Below, piece by piece: positions 46,161 to 57,240 of a stretch of 64,000 nucleotides of DNA. Numbering within the stretch: the stretch's first letter is position 1; the number at the start of each line of letters is the position of its first letter. The DNA lies in assembly GCA_001632435.1 (NCBI GenBank), contig KV423925.1, forward strand, positions 1,839-65,838, written 5' to 3'. Made by a program: the position numbers and the translations under genes. Under the pieces are notes generated by a model. The model was not told where the DNA came from, did no database searches, and worked only from the letters and a program-made list of their open reading frames with translations. The stretch is from Calocera cornea HHB12733. Lineage: Eukaryota > Basidiomycota > Dacrymycetes > Dacrymycetales > Dacrymycetaceae.

Positions 46161-46808
46161 TGGGAGATTCCAGCTTGTGCATTCACGACTTCAATGTTGC
46201 ATTGTACATTATCTGCAAGTATAATATCAGTGTCCCAGACTCAAGGAATGTAACGCGACTTAGACGCGTTTGTGCGAAGTAAACAATGGAACGGAAGCAA
46301 CAGCCCGCATCAACTTGTCGGCATGGTCTGCTTCTCGCTTCCTCGATGTGTTGGCCAGCACTTGCCGAGCTCGAGTACTTTCTGGCGCATTGTACTTCAC
46401 CAAGAGACATTCTTAGAACGGTCTATCACTTGCCCCATGGGGAGAAAGAAGCGACATGACCTTGGACCTGCCAAATGCGTCGTATCCCCGCCCTGCTCGC
46501 TTGCTCTACACAAGCATCTCGCTGGCATAACGATGATCCTTGCCAGTAGGATCAACTGACGACCCGCCTTCCGTCACCTCGTGAAGCCGACTTGGACGCG
46601 AATGTTCGTGACGTGCGCTTCTCCCCGTATACCCAGCTGTGGAAAATATGCTCGTCATTCAGCTCAACTTCACATCCAGCTGGCACGGTCGTGGTTGTGG
46701 AGTAAACAAAACACTCCTTTCGGTGTTACACCGGAGTACTACGGCGCATAAATACTCGCTGGACGCTCTTGTCTGGCTACAATCATTACCATCCCCGTTG
46801 TGAAGAGC
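46161..46808. other. Promoter region of GH115 copy 2
   Basis: About 0.65 kb. Nothing but short frames; a GCATAAATACT TATA-like element lies at about 46744-46754, some 60 nt before the ATG. Confidence 0.5.
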
Positions 46809-49800
46809 ATGAAGACGCCCAGCACTCTGAGCGTTGCCTTCGGGCTGCTGCTCCTGCCGCTGCAGGCTCTCGCCATCGGTCAATACCAATGCGTCTACTT
46901 CAGCAACTCGAGCGACTCTCTCTTCCCGCTCGTCAGCGGTGGGCAAGCAGCGCCCATCATTACCTCGGACGATGAGTGGCCTGGCGTTCTGCGCGTCGCC
47001 AACGACTTCCGCAACGACATCTGCAACGTGACGTTCGTCATGCCGGAAACGATGACGGTCAGCGCCTCCTCCATCTCTGGAATTCCTACCACCGCAATTC
47101 TCGTCGGCACGCTCGGTCACTCGGCTCTCATTGACGCGATGGTGAACTACACCGGCATGGACGTCTCCAGTCTGCAGGGCCAGTGGGAGGCATACTCGGC
47201 TCACATGATGATGAACCCACTTCCTGGAGTGGATATGGCGTATGTCATCATGGGATCGGACAAGCGCGGTACTATCTACGGCATGTACGAACTATCGGAG
47301 CAAATGGGTGTCTCTCCCTGGTACTAGTACGTCGAATGTATCAAGCTGTACATAAGTCGGAGCTGATTTGTTTTGTTCAGCTGGGCCGATGTCCCTATCA
47401 AGACGAATAGTGAGGTGTATGCGGCCACCTGCGAGCACGGCTCGCCCAGCGTCAAGTACCGTGCGATTTGTGATTATATCTGAGCTGTTCGTGCGATCTT
47501 CCACTGACTAGTCACTGCAGTCTTCAACGATGAACAACCAGCTCTTGAGAGCTGGGCCCAGTACACCTTCACGAATGGCACAGGTCCTCCCTTCAATCAC
47601 TACTTCTACAGGTACGAGTTTATCTATACCTCTAGTGTTCAACTGCTGAAATTAATAACCAGTCATGTCTTCGAGCTCCTCTTGCGTCTGAAGGCCAACT
47701 CACTTCTCCCTGCAATGTGGACCGGGTAAGAACTGAGTGATGTATTGCAGAAGTACATCTGACACTGGTACAGCATGTTCGGTGTCGACGATCCCATGAA
47801 CCAGCCCCTGGCCGACTATTACGGTATCGTAATGACGAGCAGCCACGAAGAGCCCCTCATGCGGTCTACACCCAGTAAGCTTGCTAGCGGTCAGCATGAA
47901 ACTCCCGCTGATCCAACATGCAGATGAGTGGAATGCATTCTACCCGGGGCAGGCTTGGGATTTTTCGTCCAACGCCGCGAATCTCACCGCCTATTGGACC
48001 GCCGGTGCCGAGCGCGCCAAGCCTTATGAAGGTGTGTACACCGTTGGAATGCGAGGAGCTGGTGATCGTACGTGTAGTCTAGCTCAATATTCACCGTGAC
48101 TGCTCATCAGGTCACTCCAGTACCGATGGGACCGAGCACCAACATTGCTCTGCTTGAGTCTGTCATTGCCGATCAACGGCAGATTCTGGCGAGCGTCTTC
48201 GAGGAGAGTGACGTATCCAACATACCTCAGGCATGGTGGCTTTGTAAGCCGATATTCCAGCCCGTCAAGTGCAACATACTGATAAGCCTGAAGACAAGGA
48301 AGTCGAAGATTACTGGGGTAAGTCGAAGATTCACAGAGGCACAAAAGCACGATCTGACCCTGATCACCAGATTCGGGCAATATGACTGTACCTGATGATA
48401 TTGTGAGTAAGTCACCCTGCGCGTTAAGCACGTAGACTGAGGGGTATCAGACCATCGTCGTGTCCGACGATAAGTGAGGATCTCCGATCGCCCCTCTGCT
48501 AGTTGATCTTACCATCCGATCCAGCTTCGGAAATATCAGAAGACTGCCTTACGGAAACGAGACTGCTCGCTCCGGAGGATGGGGCGTGTACTTCCATGTG
48601 GGTTGCAGCATACTGTTTGCGGAGGACGCAAACACTGACCTCCATTGGCTAGATCGACTATGTTGGCAGCCCAAGGGACTTCAAGGTATGCATTCTGGTT
48701 TCAGTTTGATATCATTTTCTCATAACCGTTCCAGTGGATTACGGTGCGCATGTTAGGACTATTGTGATACAACGTCGGTCTTATCTTCCGATTAGTCCTC
48801 GCAAATGTCCAAGGTGCGTAAGCAATGTTAGTCCTAGACCCACGCTGATAGCCAATTGTTTTTAGACGTATGAACAGATGCACTTAGCGTACACCCGAGG
48901 TGCCGACCGGCTCTGGATAATCAATGTTAGTGATGTCTTCCGATGAACCGTTTCAGTGCCTGACGTACAATAAGGTCGGAGATCTCAAACCGTATGAAAT
49001 GAATACTGTACAAGCTTTATCTTGGTTTGCCGTGTTCGTGAATCTGATGCGGTTCATAATAGGAATACTTCCTCAACTACGGCTACGATGTTACGCGGTG
49101 GAACCAGACGAATCTCGACGAGTTCTCATCCCTCTGGGCAGAGCGTGAGTTTGCCATGCCTGAACATACCGACCACATCGTCAGTATCATCAACAATGTG
49201 ACTATGTACAACTCCCGTCGCAAGCCCGAACTCGTCAACGCCACAACCTACACCTCCATCAATTATGGCGAAGCCGACAATATTCTCGCTGCTTACGCCG
49301 CTATGAATGAAACGTCTACGATGATCTACAACTCGGTACCCCAGAACATGCAAGCAGCTTACTTCCAGCTTGTTCACCATCCATTACTGGCTAGCTATAC
49401 CATGCAGGTAAGGAAGATCTATCTGGATTCGTCATTCGATCTAACGATCTGATGTAGAAAATGTACATATTCGCGGGTATGAACAATCTGTATGCTGGTC
49501 AAGCTCGCTACATGACCAACTACTTGGCCGATCAAGTAAGCAGGCGATCACTGCCTCGGTACTTGCGTCTCAGCGGAAATGTCTCTAGGTCGCAGCTCTC
49601 TTCGAAGCAGATTACGATCTGGAGTATGAGTATAATCACCTTCTGGATGGAAAGTGGATGCAGTATGTTATTTCTTTCCATGCACTTAGCCATCACAATT
49701 GATGACTGCGTAGCATGATGGACCAGACAGTACGTTTTGATACATTTACATCGCAGATGCATCACTCTCGTTCTAATTCGGGCGCACGTGGTCTAGCATC

Positions 49801-51219
49801 TTGGATGTAAGAGCGCATTATCTGGCTCGAGGACATGCTCTAACTTTGGTTCAGATGTGTACTGGCAGCAGACGATGCAAAACGTCATGCCCGCGGTGAA
49901 CCGAGTTCCCACACGGAAGGTATCGATTGCAGGAGCGATGCGCGTCATGATTGAGGGTTCTATGGTGCGCATCCAACGCACGCCCCTATGTCAATGGCAA
50001 GCTCACCTGGTGGGAACAGGGCGCCTGGCCTGGCGATGACATGTACGATGTAAGTATTTTTGGCAGAGCTTGGTGTGGTACTTCTCTTATCCATTTTTTC
50101 AGTGCGCGCAAGGTTACAGCTGCCCTACTGCATACATGATGGCATTGGATCCTTATGGACCAGCATCACGCTGGGCCGATGTCGGCGCTGGTGGCCCCAT
50201 TCCATTCAGCTGGACGGCAACGAGTAACGTCTCCTGGCTCACGATCTCCCCGAGCAGTGGATATATCGACCCGTCAAACCCCTCGACGACCGAACAGCGA
50301 GTGTACATGAGTGTCAACTGGGCAGACGCGAACATCCCAGATGGAGGCCAAGGCTTCGCGCTCATCAATTTCAATTCGACCTCGACCTCGAGCTATCTGC
50401 AGCGGGAGGCTCTGTCGACCCAAGTCGTGCCCTTTGTCTTTGTTGCTAATATGACTGGCGCACCTGCGAACTTTTCCGGCTTCGTCGAAGGCGACGGTAG
50501 TGTGACGATGGAAGCCGAGCATGCCACGCGCAATACTACGGTGGATGGGACCACATGGACGATCATCCCCAACTATGGAAGGACCTTATCTGGCGTCACT
50601 CCCTTCCCACCCAATGGTGGAAACTACACGCCAGGAACTGGTCCGAGTCTGTGCGTCCTACGTTGCCCGATATGGCTATGGTCTTGATAAGTTCGCAGCG
50701 AATACGATGTTTACATCTTCAATACCATGGAGGGTAACGTCACCGTGAACACGTACGTTTCACCATCGTTGAACAATAATCCGACTCGGCCCCTTGGTTA
50801 CGCTGTTCAGTGGGATGACTCAGCACCCGTTCCGATCTATTTCATTCCCTACGCGCCGGCATCGACCATGCCGGCTGGATGGGATACGTACGTACTCAGA
50901 ACACTGCATGCTGTAATTTCCTGTGCTAAGACCTGTTACAGACCGGACGGTTTTGCCGCGAACGCCATTGTTTCCACAGCAACCAGTAGGTGTTCTGCGA
51001 GCTTACCATGATATGCCGATTGACCTGATTTCAGACTTCACGACTGCGCCTGGCGCACACACCCTGAAAGTGTGGCAGATCGAGCCCGCAGTCATTCTGC
51101 AACGGATCGTCATCAGTACGTGTGGCTTGGTTAACCTCATGATATCTCCTCACTCTTGCTCAGATACTGGGAATGTTCGGCCCTCGTATCTTGGCCCTCC
51201 CGAGAGCATTCAGCTGTAG
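46809..51219 (+). CDS. Glycoside hydrolase family 115, copy 2 (xylan alpha-1,2-glucuronidase)
   Basis: Second GH115 gene, plus strand. Signal peptide LSVAFGLLLLPLQALA; GSDKRGTIYGMYELSEQMG, SPWYW, MFGVDDPMNQPLADYYGIVM, VVSDDNFGNIRRLPYGNE, YAGMNNLYAGQARYMTNYL, FVEGDGSVTMEAEHATRN, IPNYGR, ending LGPPESIQL. It is broken into roughly twenty exons, many with no counterpart intron in copy 1. Two are microexons: 48735-48743 (9 nt, WIT) and 48796-48813 (18 nt, SSQMSK), followed by 48866-48925. The apparent frame change near 49966 is resolved by a 54-nt intron (GSM/GAWPGDD), matched by a 48-nt intron in copy 1. Conserved LWADDN of copy 1 is VVSDDN here. All tested junctions are in frame, so it appears intact. 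Likely secreted and active on glucuronoxylan. Confidence 0.9.
48735..48743 (+). other. 9-nt microexon of GH115 copy 2
   Basis: TGGATTACG, bounded by CCAG and GTGCGC. It encodes WIT, matching WIR at the same point in the continuous exon of copy 1. Confidence 0.8.
48796..48813 (+). other. 18-nt microexon of GH115 copy 2
   Basis: Bounded by ATTAG and GTGCGT. It encodes SSQMSK, matching STQLAK in copy 1. Frame continues directly into the 60-nt exon at 48866-48925 (TYEQMHLAY). Confidence 0.8.
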
Positions 51220-52298
51220 GCGTACCTTCCGGTTAGGTTGGTTGATCAGCGAGCATTAGTGTTGCAATGAAAATTCGGCTTTGTTCGTCAACGTTGTGCA
51301 CGGAGAGCACCGTCACATCACATGCCACTCTGCGTACAGCGAGCTGGCTGGATCCAGGGATGTCATCTATCGGTCACGTCCCTGACTCACTGAGAGGCGG
51401 AGCGGCAGCCGGAGAGTTTTGCAGTAATTTCTTCGGCTACCGGAATATCAGAGTTGGATACAGCATTCCTCTGCCGAACGAGGTCATGCTCCGTATTCCG
51501 GGCTCGCAGTGAGGAGAAAGGAGAGCGAAATGTGTCCTGCAGCGTCGATCCTCCCTCCCAGACATATCCTCCGCTCCGAGAGCTAAACGAATTGTTCACA
51601 ACAAAAACTCAATCTGTCCGCTATTATCACAAAGCGTGCTGCGAAAATCACAATACGTTATATCCCCTATATACCGATGAGAGAGCAGTAGCCATAGGCC
51701 GGTCCATACAGCGCGGAGAAAGAAGTCCACCGGGAAGCCTTGGTTGGTTCTTTGATACGGGGCGGTCGATGAGCGAGGAGAATCGATGTGGGTGGAGGGT
51801 GTTGTACATCTCCAGGCAAGGCACCCATGACCACCTCAGCCGGCAACTACACTTCCCCACGATTGGAGAGAGCAGAGCGGCGCAGGCTACCAGGTCTTGT
51901 CCGGAGAAGTGACTCTGAGGACACCAGTAAGAAGGGGGCAGGGAGACGATGAGCAGGCTAGCCCAGACAGGTTACGACGCCAAACCGACAGAGCATCACC
52001 TATATGCTCCTTCCCACGCTTTGAACCGGCCCTAAGTCCCGGGAGCCATTCTCGTCCAGAAGCGCGTGACGTCAGATTCCAGTGTCGCGCCTGGTCGGTC
52101 GCGTCCCTGAGATGGAGCGGCGTTCTTGGCACACGACACGATGACGCTCCCACTTGGAAGGGAGGGACTTGAACGCGCGGTTGGGGAGGAGATGGGTATA
52201 AGAGCACCGGTATGCGCTTGTGTGCCCCGGCTATCCCAGGTCATCCAAGCACCCCCGCCCCCGCCCTCGCCTAGTCACCCACCGGAAGTGCAAGTAAC
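51220..52298. other. Intergenic, PAP2 gene promoter
   Basis: About 1.1 kb. No reading frame with support and no repeat noticed. A TATA-like GGTATAAGAG at about 52194, some 100 nt before the ATG, is the only element of note. Confidence 0.5.
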
Positions 52299-53775
52299 AT
52301 GTTCGGCCACCACCACCACACCGCCGCCGCTGCGCCCGGCAGCGGCCAGGGGTACGGCGACAACCTCTCTCCCAGCTACACGGGGACGACCTTCCGCCCC
52401 TCGCACGATGGCGGAAGGGCCAACCCAGAGCACGGGGGGACCACAACCGGCACCGCCTTCGGCACCGGCAACCCGTGGGCCCGCCCGACCTTCCGCCAAT
52501 GGCTGCGCGCCTACTGGGTCGACCTGCTCACCATGGCCGTAATGGGCGCGATCGGGCTAGGGGTGTACGAGGCGCACCCGGCGCCGTCACGTTCCTTCCC
52601 GCTCACCTTCCAGGACGGCGAGGTCGTCTACCCCGAGTTCGCCTACCCGCTCCGGCGGGAGATCGTCCCCATCTGGCTCGCCGCCTTCCTGGGCAGTGTA
52701 GTGCCCATCGTCTTCTTCCTGCTGTTCCAGATCCGTGTGCGCTCTTTCGCAGACGTGAACGCGGCGATCCTGGGGCTGCTCAACAGCCTGATAACAGCAG
52801 CTGTCTTCCAAGTCTTCCTAAAATGGCTCATCGGCGGGCTCCGCCCGCACTTCCTCGCCGTCTGCCAGCCGTCCGTCGCCCCCGGCACGCTCACCGGCAA
52901 CGGCTACCTCAACATCATGTACGACCGGAGCGTGTGCACGGGTGACCAGGACGAGATCGACGATTCGCTCGAGAGCTTCCCGAGCGGGCACAGCACGGCT
53001 GCGTTTGCGGGGTTCGTCTTCCTCAGCTTGTACTTCAATGCCAAGCTCAAGTGCTTCGCCAACTACCGCCCGGGGTACGTCCCTCCTCCTTCACGTCACT
53101 GTCCTCCCCGTTCATGCGAAAGCCCGGACCGCATGCTGACCACTCCCTGACAGGTACTGGAAACAGATCCTCTTCTTCGCGCCGCTCCTGGGAGCAACCC
53201 TCATAGCCGGCTCGCTCACAATAGACCAGTTCCACAACTGGTACGACGTCCTCGCCGGCGCCGTCATCGGCACGGCGACGGCGTTCGCGGCGTTCAGGAT
53301 GAGCTACTGTGCGGTGTGGGACTGGAGGTGCAACCATGTGCCGCTGCCGAGGGAGGGGCTTGATTGGGGAAGCCTGTACGCGGGCGAGGGAATGGGCATG
53401 GGCATGGGAGCGGGGGCGGGGGCAGGCATGAGGGAGGGGGTCGTACCGACCGGAGCGNNNNNNNNNNNNNNNNNNNNNNNNNNNNNNNNNNNNNNNNNNN
53501 NNNNNNNNNNNNNNNNNNNNNNNNNNNNNNNNNNNNNNNNNNNNNNNNNNNNNNNNNNNNNNNNNNNNNNNNNNNNNNNNNNNNNNNNNNNNNNNNNNNN
53601 NNNNNNNNNNNNNNNNNNNNNNNNNNNNNNNNNNNNNNNNNNNNNNNNNNNNNNNNNNNNNNNNNNNNNNNNNNNNNNNNNNNNNNNNNNNNNNNNNNAA
53701 GGCATCCACATTATGGAACCGCACTCATCAGAGCACTTTCATCACTCGCCGCCTGCCTCTAGTAGCCCGTCATAG
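52299..53775 (+). CDS. PAP2-superfamily lipid phosphate phosphatase, broken by gap
   Basis: Exon 1 is 52299-53074; exon 2 starts at 53154 and runs into an assembly gap (Ns 53458-53698). The protein opens with a His/Gly/Thr-rich tail, then six TM helices: LLTMAVMGAIGLGVY, FLGSVVPIVFFLLF, LLNSLITAAVFQVF and others. The three PAP2 motifs are present: KWLIGGLRP; FPSGHS; and SLTIDQFHNWYDV (a variant of SRxxxxxHxxxD). It resembles yeast Dpp1/Lpp1, which dephosphorylates diacylglycerol pyrophosphate or phosphatidate. The C-terminal part before the gap is a low-complexity GMGMGAGAGAGM stretch. The frame after the gap cannot be trusted, so the end at 53775 is provisional. Confidence 0.85.
53458..53698. 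other. Assembly gap (241 N)
   Basis: Unknown bases within the 3' part of the PAP2 gene. The gap directly follows a GGGATGGGCATGGGCATGGG-type repeat, so a repeat that could not be assembled is likely; the N count may be nominal. Confidence 0.95.
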
Positions 53776-54084
53776 TACGTCCGCGCAGTATTACCACGAT
53801 ATCCGCGAAGCTCATGTAATACAACCCCTTGTAGATGCAGAAAGATGAGTCGCACGACATCCTACTCCGAGGAAGGCATAACCGCAACTTCTAGAGTAGC
53901 ATTGTCTCGGACCATCTTCTTTGTTTCGCCATAGGCCGTGCTAGTCAAACATGTTTCATGCTATTCAGGTAGATACCACCCACTCACGATCTACATCCTG
54001 GACGGATATAGAAGAACCTCGATGCCGACTTGCCTCTGGCCTCCTCCCGCGCACCCAGCATCAAACCATCATCCACCGGTATAG

Positions 54085-54330
54085 TCATAATCCCGCGATA
54101 GCCTTGTTGGCCCGCAGATCCGTCCCATCCATCTGCGCTTTCCGAAACAGAAACTTGGCGATGGGATCTTGACACGCCAGCCGAACCGCAACGAGAGGAC
54201 TAAGCGGGTCCATCGGGTCGAATGCTGGGATCGATGTTCTGTACAGATGCACGAGCGCCCAGAAGATCCCGAAAAGGGTGAGGAGGATAATCAGCAAGCA
54301 AGCACTCTTTGAGGCCGCGAGCGGCGGACG
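54085..54330 (-). pseudogene. Fragment resembling the C-terminus of the four-TM family
   Basis: Reads LACLLIILLTLFGIFWALVHLYR, a strong TM, then AFDPMDPLSPLVAVRLACQD and a polar tail. The TM plus FDP..P.S.VVA pattern resembles the last exon of copy D (ALWALVWLSSTRLPTFDPTQ). A possible acceptor (TTTAG) lies at about 54340. I could not find the other exons: upstream frames to about 55250 show no TMs or Cys motifs. It could be a relic, or the last exon of a distinct related gene. Confidence 0.4.
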
Positions 54331-55879
54331 TACACTACGGGCCTAAATTGGACGTCAGACTTCGGAGCGTAGTATTGCATGCCACGGTCTGTCGCCTCTC
54401 AGCGGAATGGTCCGATACTCCACTACATCGGGTTCGGCAAAAGGGATGTGTACCCGGCAAAGTTTCTAGCAAAAAGATGCCAACGTGGTTGTTGTTGGGC
54501 AGTAGGCGCAAGTCGTGTCTGACTCGCGTGCGGGTCTACCGATCATCTACCGAGCGCCAGGCGGCGACCGACCGGGCCGATGTGACGCTGCCGTAGTAGC
54601 ACCAGGTTGTGCATTGAGCTTGCCAAACCGTCGCGCTACGTACACCCTCGATCAGTCTACAACAGCAAGCGTTCACTTCGGACAGCGTGGAGCTCCGCAA
54701 GGCTGGATGAATAAAATACGAGAGGAAATGGTCCAAGATTCACCGGAAGAAGTCGTGCAAAGCTTCGACTGGCAAGGAACCCGATCGCCACGCGCGGATT
54801 ACGTGCCGTGAACGCTCCCACCAGCCTCGTCAGCGGTGCGTATGCTTTGCTTATCCGGCTCCGCGCCATACGCATCCGCATCTGCAGCTCCTCCGGCCTC
54901 GGTCGGGACTGGTACAGTCCCAGCGCACTGTTCGTAGTGATATACACTGTCCCTCAGGCGCTGCAGCCTGTACAAGCACATGACGCTGCAGATGTCTACG
55001 CATTGTCTCACATGAAACGCGTCGCGTCGCGTGCGGGAGCAAATTGCGACGCGTAAAATTTCCGGAGGCCGAGAAGGTGATGTGCCTGTCTGTATGTGCA
55101 TCATGCATATGCATCATGCTGGAGTTGCAGAGATGTATCGCGCCAGGGAGTGCTTGTGAGTACATACGGCGGTTTGTGATCCCGTGTTGGGGAGGTGATC
55201 CGCTGTTCGGCCTTGGAAGAGTGAAAGAGTCGGTCGTGTGCCACATTCATTCCCCCCCTGCCGCCTAGTGTGGACCCGGAGAAGGCCGTCAGTCTCTCCC
55301 GGAGGGGCATCCCTGAGCGGGACAGTGCATGCCGTAACGCCTCAGATATGTGCGGCGGGGATACAGATGCGGGCGGAGATGGGATTGGAATGGAGATTGG
55401 CTTGTGATTGGGTTCCGGGAGAGACGGGGCGCTATTGTCGGGCTGACAGCTGAACGCTGACGCTGCTCGCCGCATCAGCAGCACAACCGCGGGCATCCAT
55501 TGTGTTGATTGGCGGGTGCCCGGGCAGGTCGGAGCTTTGAGGCCGCCGGGCGTCGCCACGCTCGTGGGCCGGGGGACAGGACCAGGGTTGTGGAATGCTG
55601 CGGGCTTCCGCCGGAGGCGGGAGCTTCTCCTGCCGGGTGCATGTGAGTGGGTCTCTTCCAGGTCATCAGGGACTACTGATGGACACGCTATGTTGCGTGA
55701 AAATGGATCGCGCGCTCAGCTCCGCATTATTGAACAGGACAGGATATTGCGGCGTGCGGATATTAGTGCGTGTGCGGATATGATTCTCGCACACAGCCGC
55801 TTCCGAGGGCACGGTGCAGTGGTAGCCGGCGGCGCGATCGGTGGAAAGGAGCAAGGAATAACGGAACGAATAATGATAG

Positions 55880-55924
55880 AAGGAAGGAAGGAAGGAAGGA
55901 AGGAAGGAAGGAAGGAAGGAAGGG
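55880..55924 (+). repeat. GGAA microsatellite
   Basis: About eleven uninterrupted GGAA (AAGG) units. Confidence 0.95.
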
Positions 55925-56470
55925 AGCAGACGGAGGGAAGGCTTGGTGTAGGGAAAACAGGCGCCACGTCGTCGCCCTCACCTGCGGGAGCAGGCTCCCC
56001 AGGCAGCTGGAGTTGCAGCCGATACTGTACACACGCACCCCACAGCTGCTCGAAAGTGAGGAAGGTGCAGGAGCGGGGCGGGGCCGGGGGCGGGGACAGG
56101 CCGTGCGTGCGCAGGTGAAACAGGCATGCCCGTCAGCTCGCCCTCGCAGACTCGCAGTGCAGCACCGGAGGAAGCCCCCCCCCCTGCGCCCTGTGCCCTG
56201 ACCCAAGCCCGTGCCCGCGCCCGCCGTGCCCGTGGCCCTGCCAGCAGGAGGACGAAAAAGGGACAAACGGGCTGCCCGCTGCTCCGAGTCGCGATTGTCC
56301 ATTTGCCCGCCCGCCCGTCTCTTCTCTGCTCCGTCGCTGTTACTTACTTACATACTGTATACTCATACCGCCGCCTTCCCTTCCCTATTCTTCTGCTCTC
56401 TTCCAATCTTCGATCGCGCGATTAGCCGGGCTTCTTTAGGAAGTGCGAAGCGGCTGAGATAACGGGAGTG

Positions 56471-56520
56471 CGTTGCGTTGCGTTGCGTTGCGTTGCGTTG
56501 CGTTGCGTTGCGTTGCGTTG
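56471..56520 (+). repeat. CGTTG minisatellite, ten perfect units
   Basis: Exactly ten CGTTG units in 50 nt with no interruption, about 0.7 kb before the RhoGAP gene's start. Confidence 0.97.
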
Positions 56521-57173
56521 TCAAGCCCAGACGCCACAGGGCCACGTTCCCGTTTCGGTTGTTTGCGCCTTGCGCGTCAGGCTTCAGGCGTCAGGCGTCA
56601 CGCTTCCCCGGCCCACAGCCTCGTTTCGACAGAACCGCAGCCAAGGCTTACGCGACTCCTCGTTACGGCTGGGAGTGAAGAGTGGAAGACGCAGGAAACG
56701 ACAGGCTGCTACCGTACCGTCCGGTCACACGTTCCGCGACACAGACGAGGACGACGAGGACGACGCGGGGCGAGCAGGCAGCTGGCGCGGTGTTGCGTGC
56801 CATAGGCCGGAGCGTGCGTTCTGTGCCGGCATCTGTCAGGGAGAGTTGCGCTGATCGTGCGCCAGCCAGAACAAGAACAACACTCGCCTCGCCCCATCAC
56901 CCACCGCGCAGTCCGTACCAACACTACAAAAGCGGCACCCCTGCTCTCGCCCGTCTTCCCTTCACTTCGCACGCGCTATCTATCCTATTTTGGGTGCCCC
57001 TCTTATCGGCCCGCCCGCGTGCTGCTCGGTCGCTCGGTTTAGCAGCTGCTTCTAGGCGTGCCAGCGCGTCCCCTGCCCGGCACACACCCACCCACGCTAG
57101 GCGGAGCTGGAAAGAGCTGGTGCGCGTTCTGCGTCGAAGTCCCCCTGCTTGGGCGACCTTCCTGTTTACTGGA

Positions 57174-57207
<34 letters not shown>
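57174..57207 (+). repeat. ACG/GAC triplet run in a 5' leader
   Basis: About eleven ACG triplets, ending 34 nt before the proposed start codon at 57241. In another frame it would encode a run of Asp, in a third Arg/Thr, so its status as untranslated rests on the start choice. Confidence 0.9.
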
Positions 57208-57208
<1 letters not shown>

Positions 57209-57240
57209 GCGGGCCCTACCGACCAGGAGCAGGACGTGGG

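Larger units (their letters stand above)
53776..57240. other. Long low-gene region
   Basis: About 3.5 kb between the PAP2 gene and the large RhoGAP gene. It holds the membrane-family-like fragment at 54085-54330, a GGAA microsatellite (55880-55924), ten CGTTG units (56471-56520) and an ACG run (57174-57207). Several frames of 100-200 codons exist but have repetitive, frame-shadow-like composition. Confidence 0.5.

Noticed and set aside
49940..50060. Apparent +1 frameshift in GH115 copy 2 (frame switches after EGSM).
   Set aside because: A 54-nt intron from GTGCGC to GAACAG restores frame to GSM/GAWPGDD, and copy 1 has a matching 48-nt intron at the same codon.
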